Assembly: GCF_024653915.1 (NCBI RefSeq)
Contig: NZ_JANLGY010000009.1
Location: forward strand, 62,001 to 126,000
Length of the DNA stretch: 64,000 bases
Origin: Sulfuricaulis sp.
GTDB lineage: Bacteria > Pseudomonadota > Gammaproteobacteria > Acidiferrobacterales > Sulfurifustaceae
Reading direction: 5' to 3'
In this document: positions 39,462 to 47,416 of the stretch, one piece after another
Position numbering within the stretch: position 1 is the first letter of the stretch
Layout of the letters: the number at the start of each line of letters is the position of its first letter
Translations under genes and position numbers: made by a program
The notes under the pieces: generated by a model
Told to the model about the DNA's origin: nothing
The model's database searches: none
Seen by the model: only the letters and a program-made list of their open reading frames with translations

Positions 39462-39643
39462 CAAGATCGCTGGGGTGAGGCGCAACGTTTGCGATTCATT
39501 GAATCGCGTTTCGCCGAACGGGCTTGCCATGGATGGCAAGCCCTGGAGTTCTTAGCGAGGCAGGGAAAACCGAGCTTAGAACTGCCCCGAACGCCGCGCC
39601 AGCGGCGGCCCCGAAGGGGCGAGGCGCAGGGACGCGCCGAGTA
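39462..39643 (+). mobile_element. T-loop insert E1 in the broken tRNA-Ser(CGA)
   Basis: 182 bp rich in hairpins: GGGCTTGCC ATGGAT GGCAAGCCC (39520-39543), CGCCGC GCCA GCGGCG, GCCCC GAA GGGGC (39608-39620), and GGCGC AGGGAC GCGCC (39623-39638), ending GCCGAGTA. The last ~60 bp are nearly identical to insert E2 at 41322. No reading frame. Probably a small non-autonomous repeat element; mechanism unknown. Confidence 0.6.
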
Positions 39644-39685
39644 ATCCCTCCCGCTATTAAATTAAGCTCAAGACACGATTGTTGA

Positions 39686-39691
39686 TATAAT
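39686..39691 (+). promoter_or_regulatory. -10 box of the intact tRNA-Ser(CGA)
   Basis: TATAAT ten bases before the tRNA 5' end; a weak TTAAGC lies 18 bp further up. Confidence 0.5.
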
Positions 39692-39701
39692 TTCTTTTCC
39701 C

Positions 39702-39790
39702 GGAGAGGTACCGAAGCGGTCACAACGGCGCTGACTCGAAATCAGATGGGCGGAAACGCCACGGGGGTTCGAATCCCTCCCTCTCCGCCA
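39702..39790 (+). tRNA. tRNA-Ser(CGA)
   Basis: Complete cloverleaf: acceptor GGAGAGG pairs with CCTCTCC, long class II variable arm (GGCG GAAA CGCC), anticodon loop CTCGAAA with anticodon CGA, T-arm GGGGGTTCGAATCCCTC, encoded CCA end. Followed two bases later by a strong hairpin terminator. Confidence 0.95.
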
Positions 39791-39792
39791 AT

Positions 39793-39837
39793 TTAAAACA
39801 ATAAGGGGGCACATACGTGCCCCCTTATTGTTTTAAA
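39793..39837 (+). terminator. terminator of tRNA-Ser(CGA)
   Basis: TTTAAAACAATAAGGGGGCA pairs almost perfectly with TGCCCCCTTATTGTTTTAAA, a stem of about 20 bp. Confidence 0.85.
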
Positions 39838-39840
39838 GTT

Positions 39841-39949
39841 GGCCGATGGAATGGCATTCGAACCCTTTAGGGTTCGGAATCCTGACGTGCATGGATGCAC
39901 TAATGTCGCGAGAGCACAGGGATGTGCGGAGCGACCTCCCTCTCCGCCA
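39841..39949 (+). repeat. E3: further tRNA-Ser-derived fragment with double hairpin
   Basis: Contains T-arm pieces in both orientations (GCATTCGAACCCT and AGGGTTCGGAATCC), the two hairpins GTGC ATGGAT GCAC (39887-39900) and GCAC AGGGAT GTGC (39914-39927) enclosed by GTCGC/GCGAC, and a tRNA-Ser 3' end CCTCCCTCTCCGCCA (39935-39949). It is a remnant, not a functional tRNA. Confidence 0.6.
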
Positions 39950-39956
39950 GTCAAAC

Positions 39957-39986
39957 AAAAAGGGGCCTTCTTATGGCCCCTTTTTT
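39957..39986 (+). terminator. rho-independent terminator after E3
   Basis: AAAAAGGGGCC TTCTTAT GGCCCCTTTTTT. It resembles the terminator after tRNA-Ser(GGA) and supports the view that E3 is the end of a former tRNA-Ser gene. Confidence 0.85.
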
Positions 39987-40079
39987 ATTGACCTGTAAAA
40001 CATGGATTCGAGCACAAAGAGCGACTTATCGGGGATGTTCTACTATATGGAATGTCCCTTACAAATTTATGGTTGTCGC

Positions 40080-41111
40080 ATGGATAAGAACACCCTCAAA
40101 ACCCTGATCCCCATCAATTCGCTGACACCTGAAAATTTCAGGGAGCTGGCGGCCGAGGCTGTCATCGAGAATGTGACTGCCGGGAGTCAACTGTTCAAGC
40201 AAGGTGACCGCGACAATCAATCTATATTCCTGTTGTCGGGAGAAGTAGCACTTTCTACAACCGATACCACTGACAGCCGTAATGTCGTTGCCGGTACCGA
40301 CGAGGCGCGTTACGCGCTCGCTCAGCTCAAGCCGCGCCAATACACCGGGACTGCCAAGACCCCCGTTACCGTCGCCTGGGTGGACAGTGCCACGCTGGAC
40401 CGCTTGCTCACCTGGGATCAGACCACCGGTTATGAAGTTACTGAATTCGATGGCAGCCAGGACCCGGAATGGATGATACGCATGTTGCGCAGCGAAACAT
40501 TCCAGAAACTGCCGCCTTCCAATATCAACGCCCTGTTTGCCCGCTTTGAGCCAGTCGAGGTCAAGGCCAATCAGGTCATCATCCGGCAGGGCGATGCGGG
40601 CGACTTCTACTACATCATTAAAACCGGCAAAGCCAACGTGTCACGCAAGGCAGAGAAAGATGGCAAGGTTTCTGTGGTCGGACAATTGAGCGAAGGTGAT
40701 GGATTTGGCGAGGAAGCGTTATTGTCGGGTGCGCCGCGCAATGCCACGGTGGTGATGGCCGCGGAGGGTATTCTCATGCGTCTGGCCCGGAAAGATTTCG
40801 ATGGGCTGATGCGCGAACCGCTGGTGAAATGGGTGACGCTGGATCAGGCCAAGACCTTGGCGCAGCAGGGAGCCGGGCTGCTCGACGTGCGTACCGAAGA
40901 TGAATTTCGCAACGGCACCGTCAAGGGCAGCATAAATCTGCCACTGACTATGTTGCGGCGCAAGGCAGCGGAGCTTGATTCAAGGCGCCACTATGTCGTC
41001 CTTTGTCAGACTGGCAGTCGCAGTTGTGCGGCGGCGTTCCTGCTGAGCCAGCGTGGTTTTGAAGTGTCCGTGTTGCGCGGCGGCCTGAATGGATTGACGC
41101 GCAACGTCTGA
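40080..41111 (+). CDS. double cyclic-nucleotide-binding / rhodanese fusion protein
   Basis: 343 residues from the ATG at 40080; ATGs at 40047 and 40002 are alternatives, none with a strong ribosome site. Two cNMP-binding-like domains (about 10-110 and 140-250; the second has IIRQGDAGDFYYIIKTGKAN and GEEALLSGAPRNATV, a good phosphate-binding cassette) precede a rhodanese domain (about 255-340) with active-site loop CQTGSRSC. Soluble, no transmembrane segment. The first domain is degenerate. It may link a cyclic nucleotide or redox signal to sulfur transfer; substrate unknown. Confidence 0.85.
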   Translation: MDKNTLKTLIPINSLTPENFRELAAEAVIENVTAGSQLFKQGDRDNQSIFLLSGEVALSTTDTTDSRNVVAGTDEARYALAQLKPRQYTGTAKTPVTVAWVDSATLDRLLTWDQTTGYEVTEFDGSQDPEWMIRMLRSETFQKLPPSNINALFARFEPVEVKANQVIIRQGDAGDFYYIIKTGKANVSRKAEKDGKVSVVGQLSEGDGFGEEALLSGAPRNATVVMAAEGILMRLARKDFDGLMREPLVKWVTLDQAKTLAQQGAGLLDVRTEDEFRNGTVKGSINLPLTMLRRKAAELDSRRHYVVLCQTGSRSCAAAFLLSQRGFEVSVLRGGLNGLTRNV

Positions 41112-41248
41112 TTTTCATCATAGAGTTAATTCAACAGCATAAATCCTCGGCATTCTTTCCTGCGCCGTGTCAGATCGGGATTGCGGAGAAGTGATGGGTG
41201 GTTTACCCTTGCCGTCCCGTTTTGGCACGTGGTGTCAATGATTATCCC

Positions 41249-41321
41249 GGAGAGGTGTCCGAGCGGTTTAAGGAGCACGCTTGGAAAGTGTGTGTACGCC
41301 AAAAACGTACCGAGGGTTCGA
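41249..41321 (+). pseudogene. broken tRNA-Ser(GGA): 5' part up to the T-loop
   Basis: 73 bases that match the intact tRNA-Ser(GGA) at 41449 at 71 positions and end GGGTTCGA. An 78-bp insert follows, then ATCCCTCCC (41400-41408) and unrelated DNA. The 3' acceptor strand is lost, so it cannot fold into a charged tRNA. The near identity points to a recent event or gene conversion. Confidence 0.85.
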
Positions 41322-41399
41322 CGAGGATTGCCGGGAGCAATGCCGAACGCCGCGTCAGCGGCGGCCCCGCAGGGGCGAGGCACAGGGATGTGCCGAGTA
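41322..41399 (+). mobile_element. T-loop insert E2 in the broken tRNA-Ser(GGA)
   Basis: 78 bp: ATTGC CGGGA GCAAT, CGCCGC GTCA GCGGCG, GCCCC GCA GGGGC (41364-41376), GGCAC AGGGAT GTGCC (41379-41394), ending GCCGAGTA. Nearly the same as the end of E1; the last hairpin shows one compensatory pair change (G-C in E1, A-T here). Inserted at the same T-loop position as E1. Confidence 0.6.
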
Positions 41400-41448
41400 A
41401 TCCCTCCCTCGTGTGTTAGGTTAGGCGGGATTCGATTTTTACAGTTAC

Positions 41449-41539
<91 letters not shown>

Positions 41540-41540
41540 G

Positions 41541-41580
41541 TCAAATACAAATGGGGCCTTTGGCCCCATTTGTATTTGAA
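41541..41580. terminator. terminator of tRNA-Ser(GGA)
   Basis: TCAAATACAAATGGGGCC TTT and its mirror GGCCCCATTTGTATTTGA give a perfect ~18-bp stem. Directly after it (about 41592-41609) GGATTCGAACCCTCGGTA is an inverted copy of the tRNA-Ser(GGA) T-arm and part of the variable arm. Confidence 0.85.
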
Positions 41581-41673
41581 CGTGTGAAAGGTGGATTCGA
41601 ACCCTCGGTAATCTTCTCCAGTTATCCCTCCAGCTTCACAGCGTGATAAACTCCCCGCTTACTGATTGATTAT

Positions 41674-41788
41674 GGCGGTGAGAGCCGGTCCCCCCTCGGC
41701 GACGGAAGCTTGTGAACCCGGTCAGGTCCGGAAGGAAGCAGCCGCAGCAGGTATTTCGGGTACTGGGGTGTGGTTGGCTCGAACCGCC
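41674..41788 (+). ncRNA. ffs: 4.5S RNA of the signal recognition particle (small bacterial type)
   Basis: The conserved SRP core GGTCAGGTCCGGAAGGAAGC with AGCC following (41720-41743) is present, and the ends pair (GGCGGTGAGAGCC with GGCTCGAACCGCC). About 115 nt, the usual length. It binds Ffh to target membrane proteins. Located upstream of dnaX, a common neighbour. Confidence 0.93.
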
Positions 41789-41909
41789 ACCCGTTAATTA
41801 AGCCTGACTGTAACTGCGGAAAAGAACTCCTGAAAAGCGAACAGTTTGGCTTTAGACAAGCCGCAACGATGTACAAAGATAAAATGCGAAGTTTTCCAGA
41901 GTGGGGCCT

Positions 41910-43526
41910 ATGAGTTATCAGGTCTTGGCGCGTAAGTGGCGCCCGCGCAATTTCACAGAACTCGTGGGCCAGGCCCACGTGGTGCAGCCTCTGGTCAATG
42001 CGCTGGATCACGGCCGCCTGCATCATGCCTTCCTCTTTACCGGGACCCGTGGTGTCGGCAAAACCACCATCGCCCGCATCCTCGCGAAATCGCTCAACTG
42101 TGAAACCGGCGTGACGTCCAAGCCTTGCGGCGAGTGCAGCGCTTGCAAAGAAGTGGACGAAGGCCGTTTCGTTGACCTGATCGAGGTTGATGCGGCCTCG
42201 CGTACCAAGGTGGATGACACGCGCGAGCTGCTGGATAACGTGCAGTACGCGCCTTCACGCGGCCGTTACAAGGTCTATCTCATCGACGAAGTTCACATGC
42301 TTTCCGGCCATAGTTTCAACGCGCTGCTGAAAACGCTGGAAGAGCCGCCGCCGCATGTTAAATTCCTGCTGGCCACTACCGATCCGCAGAAACTGCCGGT
42401 AACGGTGCTGTCGCGTTGCCTGCAATTCAATCTTAAGCGTTTGCCGCTCGATCAAATCGCCGCGCAGATTCAGAAGATTCTGGACGCGGAAGGCATTGCC
42501 CATGATGCCCCTTCCATCAAGCTGATGGCGCGTGCTGCTGACGGCAGCATGCGCGATGGCCTGTCGCTGCTCGATCAGGCGATTGCCTATGGCGGTGGCC
42601 AGGTCAACGAGGCGGAAGTGCGCGCCATGTTGGGAACGATTGACCAGAATTTCATCGAAAACATTCTGCAGGGACTTGCGGCAGGCAATGTAGGAGATCT
42701 GATCAAGGCTGTTTCCGAGGTGACCGAGTTTGGTCTGGATTATGAAGCGGTCTTGAAGGACCTGCTGTTGTCGCTGCACCGGATTGCACTGGCGCAGGTC
42801 GATCCGGCGCTGGCGGGAGAGGAGAGCGAAAGTGTACTGGCGCACGCACGCGCGATGTTGCCGCAGGACGTGCAGCTTTACTATCAGATTGGTGTGATGG
42901 GGCAACGCGATCTGCCCTATGCCCCGGACCCGCGCAGCGGGCTGGAAATGATCTTGTTACGCATGGTGGCATTCCGCCCGGCGGACGCGAGCGAGGTACG
43001 TACATCCGTTCCTGCCACCACGTCTTCGCCCAAGACCGCGACGCAGGCTGCGACGGTGCCTCAAGCTACGGCACCCGTGACAGTGACGGCGAAGCCTGTC
43101 GTTGTTGCACCTGCCAAGGTTACGGCGCCACAAGATCCAGGTGCGCCGGGAGCAAAATGGGGAGAAGTGGTGGCCCAGCTTGGTCTTGCGGGCCTGATGC
43201 GTGAGCTGGCCAACAACACGACACTGGAGTCATATGTAGATGGCGTAATGATACTGACGCTGGAAGAGTCGCACGCGAAGATTCTCAACAAAGAGCGCGA
43301 GGAAGAATTCAGGAAGGCACTGGAAAAATACCACGGCGCGCCGATACGCCTGAAGATGAATCTCGGTCGCCCGAGCGTGGAAACGCCGGCGAGGGAAAAG
43401 AGCCGTTTACAGGACGAGCGCCAGCAGGCGGCGGTGCAGGCCATCGTGGAGGACCCCAACGTGCGCGCGTTGCAGGAAAAATTCGGTGCCCGGGTCAACC
43501 CAGCTTCGATTCGGTCCAAGGTTTAA
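41910..43526 (+). CDS. dnaX: DNA polymerase III subunit tau/gamma
   Basis: 538 residues from the ATG at 41910 (MSYQVLARKWRPRNF). Clamp-loader AAA+ domain with Walker A GTRGVGKTTIAR, the zinc cysteines in CETGVTSKPCGECSACKEV, DEVHMLSGHSFNALLKTLEE (Walker B), then domain III, an Ala/Pro/Thr linker (about 370-420) and a C-terminal tau domain (from about 425). I saw no A AAA AAG slip site, so a separate gamma form is not supported. Confidence 0.94.
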   Translation: MSYQVLARKWRPRNFTELVGQAHVVQPLVNALDHGRLHHAFLFTGTRGVGKTTIARILAKSLNCETGVTSKPCGECSACKEVDEGRFVDLIEVDAASRTKVDDTRELLDNVQYAPSRGRYKVYLIDEVHMLSGHSFNALLKTLEEPPPHVKFLLATTDPQKLPVTVLSRCLQFNLKRLPLDQIAAQIQKILDAEGIAHDAPSIKLMARAADGSMRDGLSLLDQAIAYGGGQVNEAEVRAMLGTIDQNFIENILQGLAAGNVGDLIKAVSEVTEFGLDYEAVLKDLLLSLHRIALAQVDPALAGEESESVLAHARAMLPQDVQLYYQIGVMGQRDLPYAPDPRSGLEMILLRMVAFRPADASEVRTSVPATTSSPKTATQAATVPQATAPVTVTAKPVVVAPAKVTAPQDPGAPGAKWGEVVAQLGLAGLMRELANNTTLESYVDGVMILTLEESHAKILNKEREEEFRKALEKYHGAPIRLKMNLGRPSVETPAREKSRLQDERQQAAVQAIVEDPNVRALQEKFGARVNPASIRSKV

Positions 43527-43529
43527 TTT

Positions 43530-43685
43530 GAGTAGTTTTCGGGAAGGGGTAAAGCACTTTCCCGGGCATCTTTACTTAACAGAGTAGTTTTCGGGAAAGG
43601 GTAAAGCACTTTCCCGAGTATCTTAGCTAGAGGTTTAGATTAGAGTAGTTTTCGGGAAAGGGTAAAGCACTTTCCCGAGTATCTT
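43530..43685 (+). repeat. three tandem hairpin repeats between dnaX and ybaB
   Basis: Copies at 43530-43573, 43582-43624 and 43643-43685, each about 43 bp: GAGTAGTTTTCGGGAAAGGG, then TAAAGCACTTTCCCGAGTAT, then CTT. Each folds as CGGGAAAG GGTAAAGCA CTTTCCCG. Copies 2 and 3 are identical; copy 1 differs at about four bases. Spacers of 8 and 18 bp are unrelated. They fill the gap and end 16 bp before the ybaB start. Confidence 0.9.
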
Positions 43686-43701
43686 TCTTAAAGAGGACAA
43701 T

Positions 43702-44022
43702 ATGAAAGGTGGATTGGGAAACATCATGAAACAGGCGCAGGCGATGCAGGAGAATCTGCGCAAGGCCCAGGAACAGCTGGCGACCATCGAGGTTAGCGGC
43801 AGCAGCGGGGGAGGCATGGTCAGCGTAATCATGACTTGCCGGCACGATGTCAAACGCGTGCAGATCGACCCCAGCTTGCTGAAGGATGACAAGGAAGTTT
43901 TGGAAGACCTGATTGCCGCCGCCATGAACGATGCCGTGCGCAAAGTCGAGAAGACCACCGAGGAAAAAATGGCGGGACTGACCGCCGGATTGAATATTCC
44001 CGGGATGAAGCTGCCGTTCTAG
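43702..44022 (+). CDS. ybaB: YbaB/EbfC family nucleoid-associated protein
   Basis: 106 residues, all typical: [20 protein letters not shown] coiled helix, a beta region, and [20 protein letters not shown] at the end. A dimeric DNA-binding protein, conserved between dnaX and recR. AGAGGAC ribosome site; the hairpin repeats immediately upstream may affect its expression. Confidence 0.94.
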   Translation: MKGGLGNIMKQAQAMQENLRKAQEQLATIEVSGSSGGGMVSVIMTCRHDVKRVQIDPSLLKDDKEVLEDLIAAAMNDAVRKVEKTTEEKMAGLTAGLNIPGMKLPF

Positions 44023-44027
44023 TGAGC

Positions 44028-44624
44028 ATGAACGACATTACTGTCCTGGAAGCGCTCAAGCAGGCCCTGCGCCGCCTGCCTGGCGTGGGGCCGAAAAGCG
44101 CCAGCCGCATGGCTTATCATCTCCTCGAACGTGACCGCGAGGGCGCGCGAACCATTGCGCGGGCGCTGACTGATGCCGTTGAGCGTATCGTTCACTGCCA
44201 GCGTTGCAACAACTTGAGCGAAGCAGAACTGTGTCCGATTTGTTCTTCCAGCCGGCGTGACAAGTCGCTGTTGTGTGTGGTCGAGTCGCCTTCCGATCTT
44301 GTTTCGCTCGATCAGTCCGGCGTATACAACGGCATGTATTTTGTACTCATGGGGCGGTTGTCACCGCTCGATGGTATCGGCCCGGAGGAAATTGGCATCC
44401 CCCGGCTCGAGACCCTGCTCGACGAAGGTGGCGTCAAAGAGGTCGTGCTTGCCACTAACCTGACTGTTGAAGGCGAAGCCACTGCGCACTACATCAGCGA
44501 TCTGGTTCGCGCCCGTCAAATCAAGGCAACGCGCATTGCCTATGGTGTCCCTATCGGCGGCGAGCTGGAATATACCGACCGCAACACACTGGCGCGGGCG
44601 CTGGCCGGTCGACGCGAGGCGTAA
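44028..44624 (+). CDS. recR: recombination protein RecR
   Basis: 198 residues from the ATG at 44028, which sets the same N-terminal length as E. coli; a GTG at 44022 overlaps the ybaB stop. HhH ([19 protein letters not shown]), zinc finger [18 protein letters not shown] and Toprim domain ([13 protein letters not shown]). Acts with RecF/RecO in gap repair. Its last 85 bp occur again at 45693-45777. Confidence 0.95.
   Translation: MNDITVLEALKQALRRLPGVGPKSASRMAYHLLERDREGARTIARALTDAVERIVHCQRCNNLSEAELCPICSSSRRDKSLLCVVESPSDLVSLDQSGVYNGMYFVLMGRLSPLDGIGPEEIGIPRLETLLDEGGVKEVVLATNLTVEGEATAHYISDLVRARQIKATRIAYGVPIGGELEYTDRNTLARALAGRREA
44538..44622 (+). repeat. recR 3'-end repeat, copy 1
   Basis: 85 bp encoding the RecR C-terminus [20 protein letters not shown] and the following ALAGRREA. 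Matches 45693-45777 at all but four positions, and all four differences are synonymous (AAC/AAT, ACA/ACG, CTG/CTC, CGG/CGT). Confidence 0.95.
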
Positions 44625-44695
44625 CAGCCAGATGACTTGCGGCCATTTCATTTTCAGTGCATTGCTTTTGATCTCCATTACCGGTGGTGACGACG

Positions 44696-45673
44696 ATGCG
44701 GCCGGAAGACACGCCTGAGCTGAGGGCAAGTCCGGCCGACCTGCGCCTGATTCTGTTTACCTGTGATACCTCTCCGATCGTTGCACCATTGGTCATGTCG
44801 CGGCATCCCGTGGCGGGTATCATCGAGTTCCGCACGTCCTGTGGCGAGAGGTCTTTGCCGTACCGCCTGATCAGGCGCATCAAGCGCTTTATCCTGCGCC
44901 AACCCTATTCGCTCGCGGATTTCTGCGCCCGCAACGAGATTGCGCACCGGGTGACGGACAGCGGCCGTGACCCGGCGCTCGTCGACTGGATGCAGGCACT
45001 GTCGCCGGACCTGATGGTGGTTTATTTCAGCCCGCTGATCGACGAAGCGATCTTTTCCATTCCCCGTCATGGCAGCATCAATCTGCATCCCTCGCTGCTT
45101 CCGTTGTACCGCGGCAAGCATCCGCTGTTCTGGAGCCATTTGAACATGGATGAGGAAATCGGCGTGACCGTTCACTTCCTGACCCGCGGCGCCGACAATG
45201 GCGACATCCTGTTGCAGCGCCGGTTTCCGCTCGTCAAAGGGCGGCGCGAAAAGGAAATTGAATTGCACGCCGTGCGTGACGTGGGTGTCCCCCTGCTTCT
45301 CGAGGCGATTGAAATGATCGCGCGCGGCGAGGTTCAGCCCAAACCGCAACCCCGACAAAGCCCGACGCCGCCCGCGCGCCGCATCCAGGGTCATGAACTG
45401 CGGGACATGATCGACTGGGAACGCTGGCCGATTGAACGTGTCTGGACCCTGCTGCGGTTCGCCGAGGATTGGCCGGGATTGCTGCCCCGGGCGCCGGGTT
45501 GGCGGCGGCGTTTGCCGTGGAGCATCGCCCATTATGTCAAGGGGAAGTCGGAAGGGGTGCCGGGGCAGATCCGGTATGATGAGCAGGGATTCTACCTGCA
45601 TCATCCCGATGGCAAGATCCGCCTGAGAACCCGCTTCGATGTAAAACAGCTCATCAGCGAGATTTTGCGCTAG
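44696..45673 (+). CDS. formyltransferase-family protein
   Basis: 325 residues from the ATG at 44696; a GTG at 44684 is an alternative. Formyl_trans_N fold with the tetrahydrofolate site: [19 protein letters not shown] supplies Asn and His, and ADNGDILLQ the Asp of the N-H-D catalytic set. About 100 C-terminal residues follow, unlike Fmt or PurN; sugar N-formyltransferases are possible. The acceptor is unknown. Bracketed by two recR 3' ends, which suggests it was inserted between recR and the downstream genes. Confidence 0.75.
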   Translation: MRPEDTPELRASPADLRLILFTCDTSPIVAPLVMSRHPVAGIIEFRTSCGERSLPYRLIRRIKRFILRQPYSLADFCARNEIAHRVTDSGRDPALVDWMQALSPDLMVVYFSPLIDEAIFSIPRHGSINLHPSLLPLYRGKHPLFWSHLNMDEEIGVTVHFLTRGADNGDILLQRRFPLVKGRREKEIELHAVRDVGVPLLLEAIEMIARGEVQPKPQPRQSPTPPARRIQGHELRDMIDWERWPIERVWTLLRFAEDWPGLLPRAPGWRRRLPWSIAHYVKGKSEGVPGQIRYDEQGFYLHHPDGKIRLRTRFDVKQLISEILR

Positions 45674-45689
45674 CCACGGACAGCCTGTC

Positions 45690-45779
45690 ATGGCCTATGG
45701 TGTCCCTATCGGCGGCGAGCTGGAATATACCGACCGCAATACGCTCGCGCGTGCGCTGGCCGGTCGACGCGAGGCGTGA
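45690..45779 (+). pseudogene. orphan recR 3' end (copy 2)
   Basis: Reads [20 protein letters not shown] then RALAGRREA and TGA: the last 28 codons of recR, preceded by an ATG at the junction. Four synonymous differences from the resident recR, and TGA in place of TAA. Probably the original recR tail pushed downstream when DNA carrying a related recR tail plus the formyltransferase gene was inserted. Confidence 0.85.
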
Positions 45780-45842
45780 TTAACTAAACAGTCTTCTTTA
45801 CCCCAGCGCACGGCGATGGGGCATTGTCACGCAAGGAAGCCC

Positions 45843-47012
45843 ATGCCCAGCGACTCATTGGTATTTGTTGTATTCCTGATTTTCACCGGTGCCGCCTTCG
45901 TCGCCACCCTGGCGCTATACGCGCGTCAGGCGCTGATCGTTTCCTACATTGTGCTCGGCGTGGTGATGGGCCCCTCGCTGCTGGGTTGGGTGACGGACGC
46001 TACGTTGATTAAAGGCGTGGCTGATATCGGCATCATATTCCTGCTGTTTCTGCTGGGCTTGAACATGCATCCGCAGAAGCTGTTCCGGCTTCTGGGCTCG
46101 GCATCGATTGTCACCGGACTGAGTTCGCTAGTCTTTGGCGTGATCGGCATGGCGGCAGGCCTCCTCCTTGGTTTTACCTGGATTGAATCCCTGGTCGTTG
46201 GTGGCGGAATGATGTTTTCCAGCACCATCGTGGGCCTGAAACTGTTGCCCACCACGGTGTTGCATCATCGGCACACCGGCGAGGTCATGATCAGCATCCT
46301 GTTGTTGCAGGACATCATCGCCATTGTCCTGTTGTTGATACTGCAGGCCGGCATCGGCGGACAGACCCTGATGGCCGACATCATGGGTCTCACGCTCGCC
46401 TTGCTGGGCATTTGTGTGCTGGCCTGGCTGGTGGAGCGTTTCGTGCTCATTCCGCTCATCACGCGTTTTGATGCCATTCAGGAATATATTTTTCTGCTCG
46501 CCATCGGCTGGTGCCTCGGGCTGGCAGAGCTTTCGGTGTGGCTTGGGCTGTCACACGAGATCGGCGCGTTCATTGCCGGCGTGGCACTGGCTTCCAGTCG
46601 TATCTCCCTTTTCATCGCCGAAAGCCTCAAACCGTTGCGGGATTTTTTCCTGATCATCTTTTTCTTCACGCTCGGTGCCGGACTGGATATCAAGTTGCTG
46701 GTGGACGTGCTGCTACCTGCCGCGGTGCTCGCCGGGGTGATATTGCTCGTGAAGCCATTTGTCTTCAACAAGCTTCTGGCACACACCGGGGAATCGCCAC
46801 CGCGCGCGAGGGAACTGGGCATGCGCCTGGGGCAGGGGAGCGAATTCTCCCTGCTGATCGCCGTGCTGGCGCTGGAAACCGGCGTCTTGCGTAGTCAGGC
46901 CGCGCACTTGCTGGAACTTGCCACCATTCTTTCCATGATGGTTTCGATGTATTTGATTGTCTGGCGCTACCCAACTCCCATTGCCATCAGCGACGAACTG
47001 CGCCGTAACTGA
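45843..47012 (+). CDS. CPA2-family cation:proton antiporter
   Basis: 389 residues from the ATG at 45843 with AAGGAAG upstream. About 12 transmembrane helices; Kef-type segments LKGVADIGIIFLLFLLGLN at about 57 and SSTIVGLKLLPTTVLHHRHTG and GEVMISILLLQDIIAIVLL. It lacks the TrkA-N domain, so it is closer to simple Na+ or K+/H+ exchangers than to KefB/KefC. Inner membrane; ion not predictable. Confidence 0.85.
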   Translation: MPSDSLVFVVFLIFTGAAFVATLALYARQALIVSYIVLGVVMGPSLLGWVTDATLIKGVADIGIIFLLFLLGLNMHPQKLFRLLGSASIVTGLSSLVFGVIGMAAGLLLGFTWIESLVVGGGMMFSSTIVGLKLLPTTVLHHRHTGEVMISILLLQDIIAIVLLLILQAGIGGQTLMADIMGLTLALLGICVLAWLVERFVLIPLITRFDAIQEYIFLLAIGWCLGLAELSVWLGLSHEIGAFIAGVALASSRISLFIAESLKPLRDFFLIIFFFTLGAGLDIKLLVDVLLPAAVLAGVILLVKPFVFNKLLAHTGESPPRARELGMRLGQGSEFSLLIAVLALETGVLRSQAAHLLELATILSMMVSMYLIVWRYPTPIAISDELRRN

Positions 47013-47069
47013 TCTTGAGAGTCTGCTTGGCAAGACTCGACCGGCGTGGTGTTGATTCCGGCGCGTGGA

Positions 47070-47405
47070 CTATGCGCCGGTCAAGATGTTTATTTTGGCG
47101 GCGCAGATGAAGTCGTTTTCCGACAGGCCCTTGATACTGTGTGTGCTGAAGCGCATATGGCAGCGGTTGTATCCCACCTCAAGGTCGGGATGATGATCTT
47201 CCCGGTGCACGACCCAGGCCTGGGCGTTCACGAAAGCCAATGTTTCATAATAATTCTTGAACTTGAAGGTACGGCTGATTTCGGTAGCGGCCTCATTCAA
47301 GGCCCAGCCCGGGGTCTGCTGGATTAAATCGGCGGCACGATCGCGCGCCAGCGGCGGCGTTCCCGGTTCGCAGGACTTGCAGGACTTTTTCGTCAGATCA
47401 GTCAT
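47070..47405 (-). CDS. phhB: pterin-4a-carbinolamine dehydratase
   Basis: 111 residues. The PCD motif is intact in VVHREDHHPDLEVGYNRCHM. It recycles pterin after phenylalanine hydroxylation, although no phhA is in the window; in bacteria it may also serve molybdopterin metabolism. N-terminal CKSCEPG is an unusual Cys pair. Convergent with the antiporter, 57 bp apart; probably co-transcribed with the upstream cytochrome gene (11 bp gap). Confidence 0.9.
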   Translation of the reverse strand: MTDLTKKSCKSCEPGTPPLARDRAADLIQQTPGWALNEAATEISRTFKFKNYYETLAFVNAQAWVVHREDHHPDLEVGYNRCHMRFSTHSIKGLSENDFICAAKINILTGA

Positions 47406-47416
47406 GGCGCCACCCG

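Noticed and set aside
39462-39643. Group I intron in a tRNA-Ser gene
   Set aside because: The insert is in the T-loop, is too short, and the downstream acceptor strand is missing, so splicing would not give a tRNA.
41910-43526. Programmed frameshift in dnaX to make gamma
   Set aside because: No A AAA AAG-type heptamer or following stem was found in the expected part of the gene.
43530-43685. CRISPR array
   Set aside because: Only three repeats, spacers of 8 and 18 bp, strong inner hairpins and no cas genes.
44678-45691. 337-codon open frame antisense to the formyltransferase gene
   Set aside because: The sense strand has the complete N-H-D formyltransferase signature; the antisense product is low in motif content.
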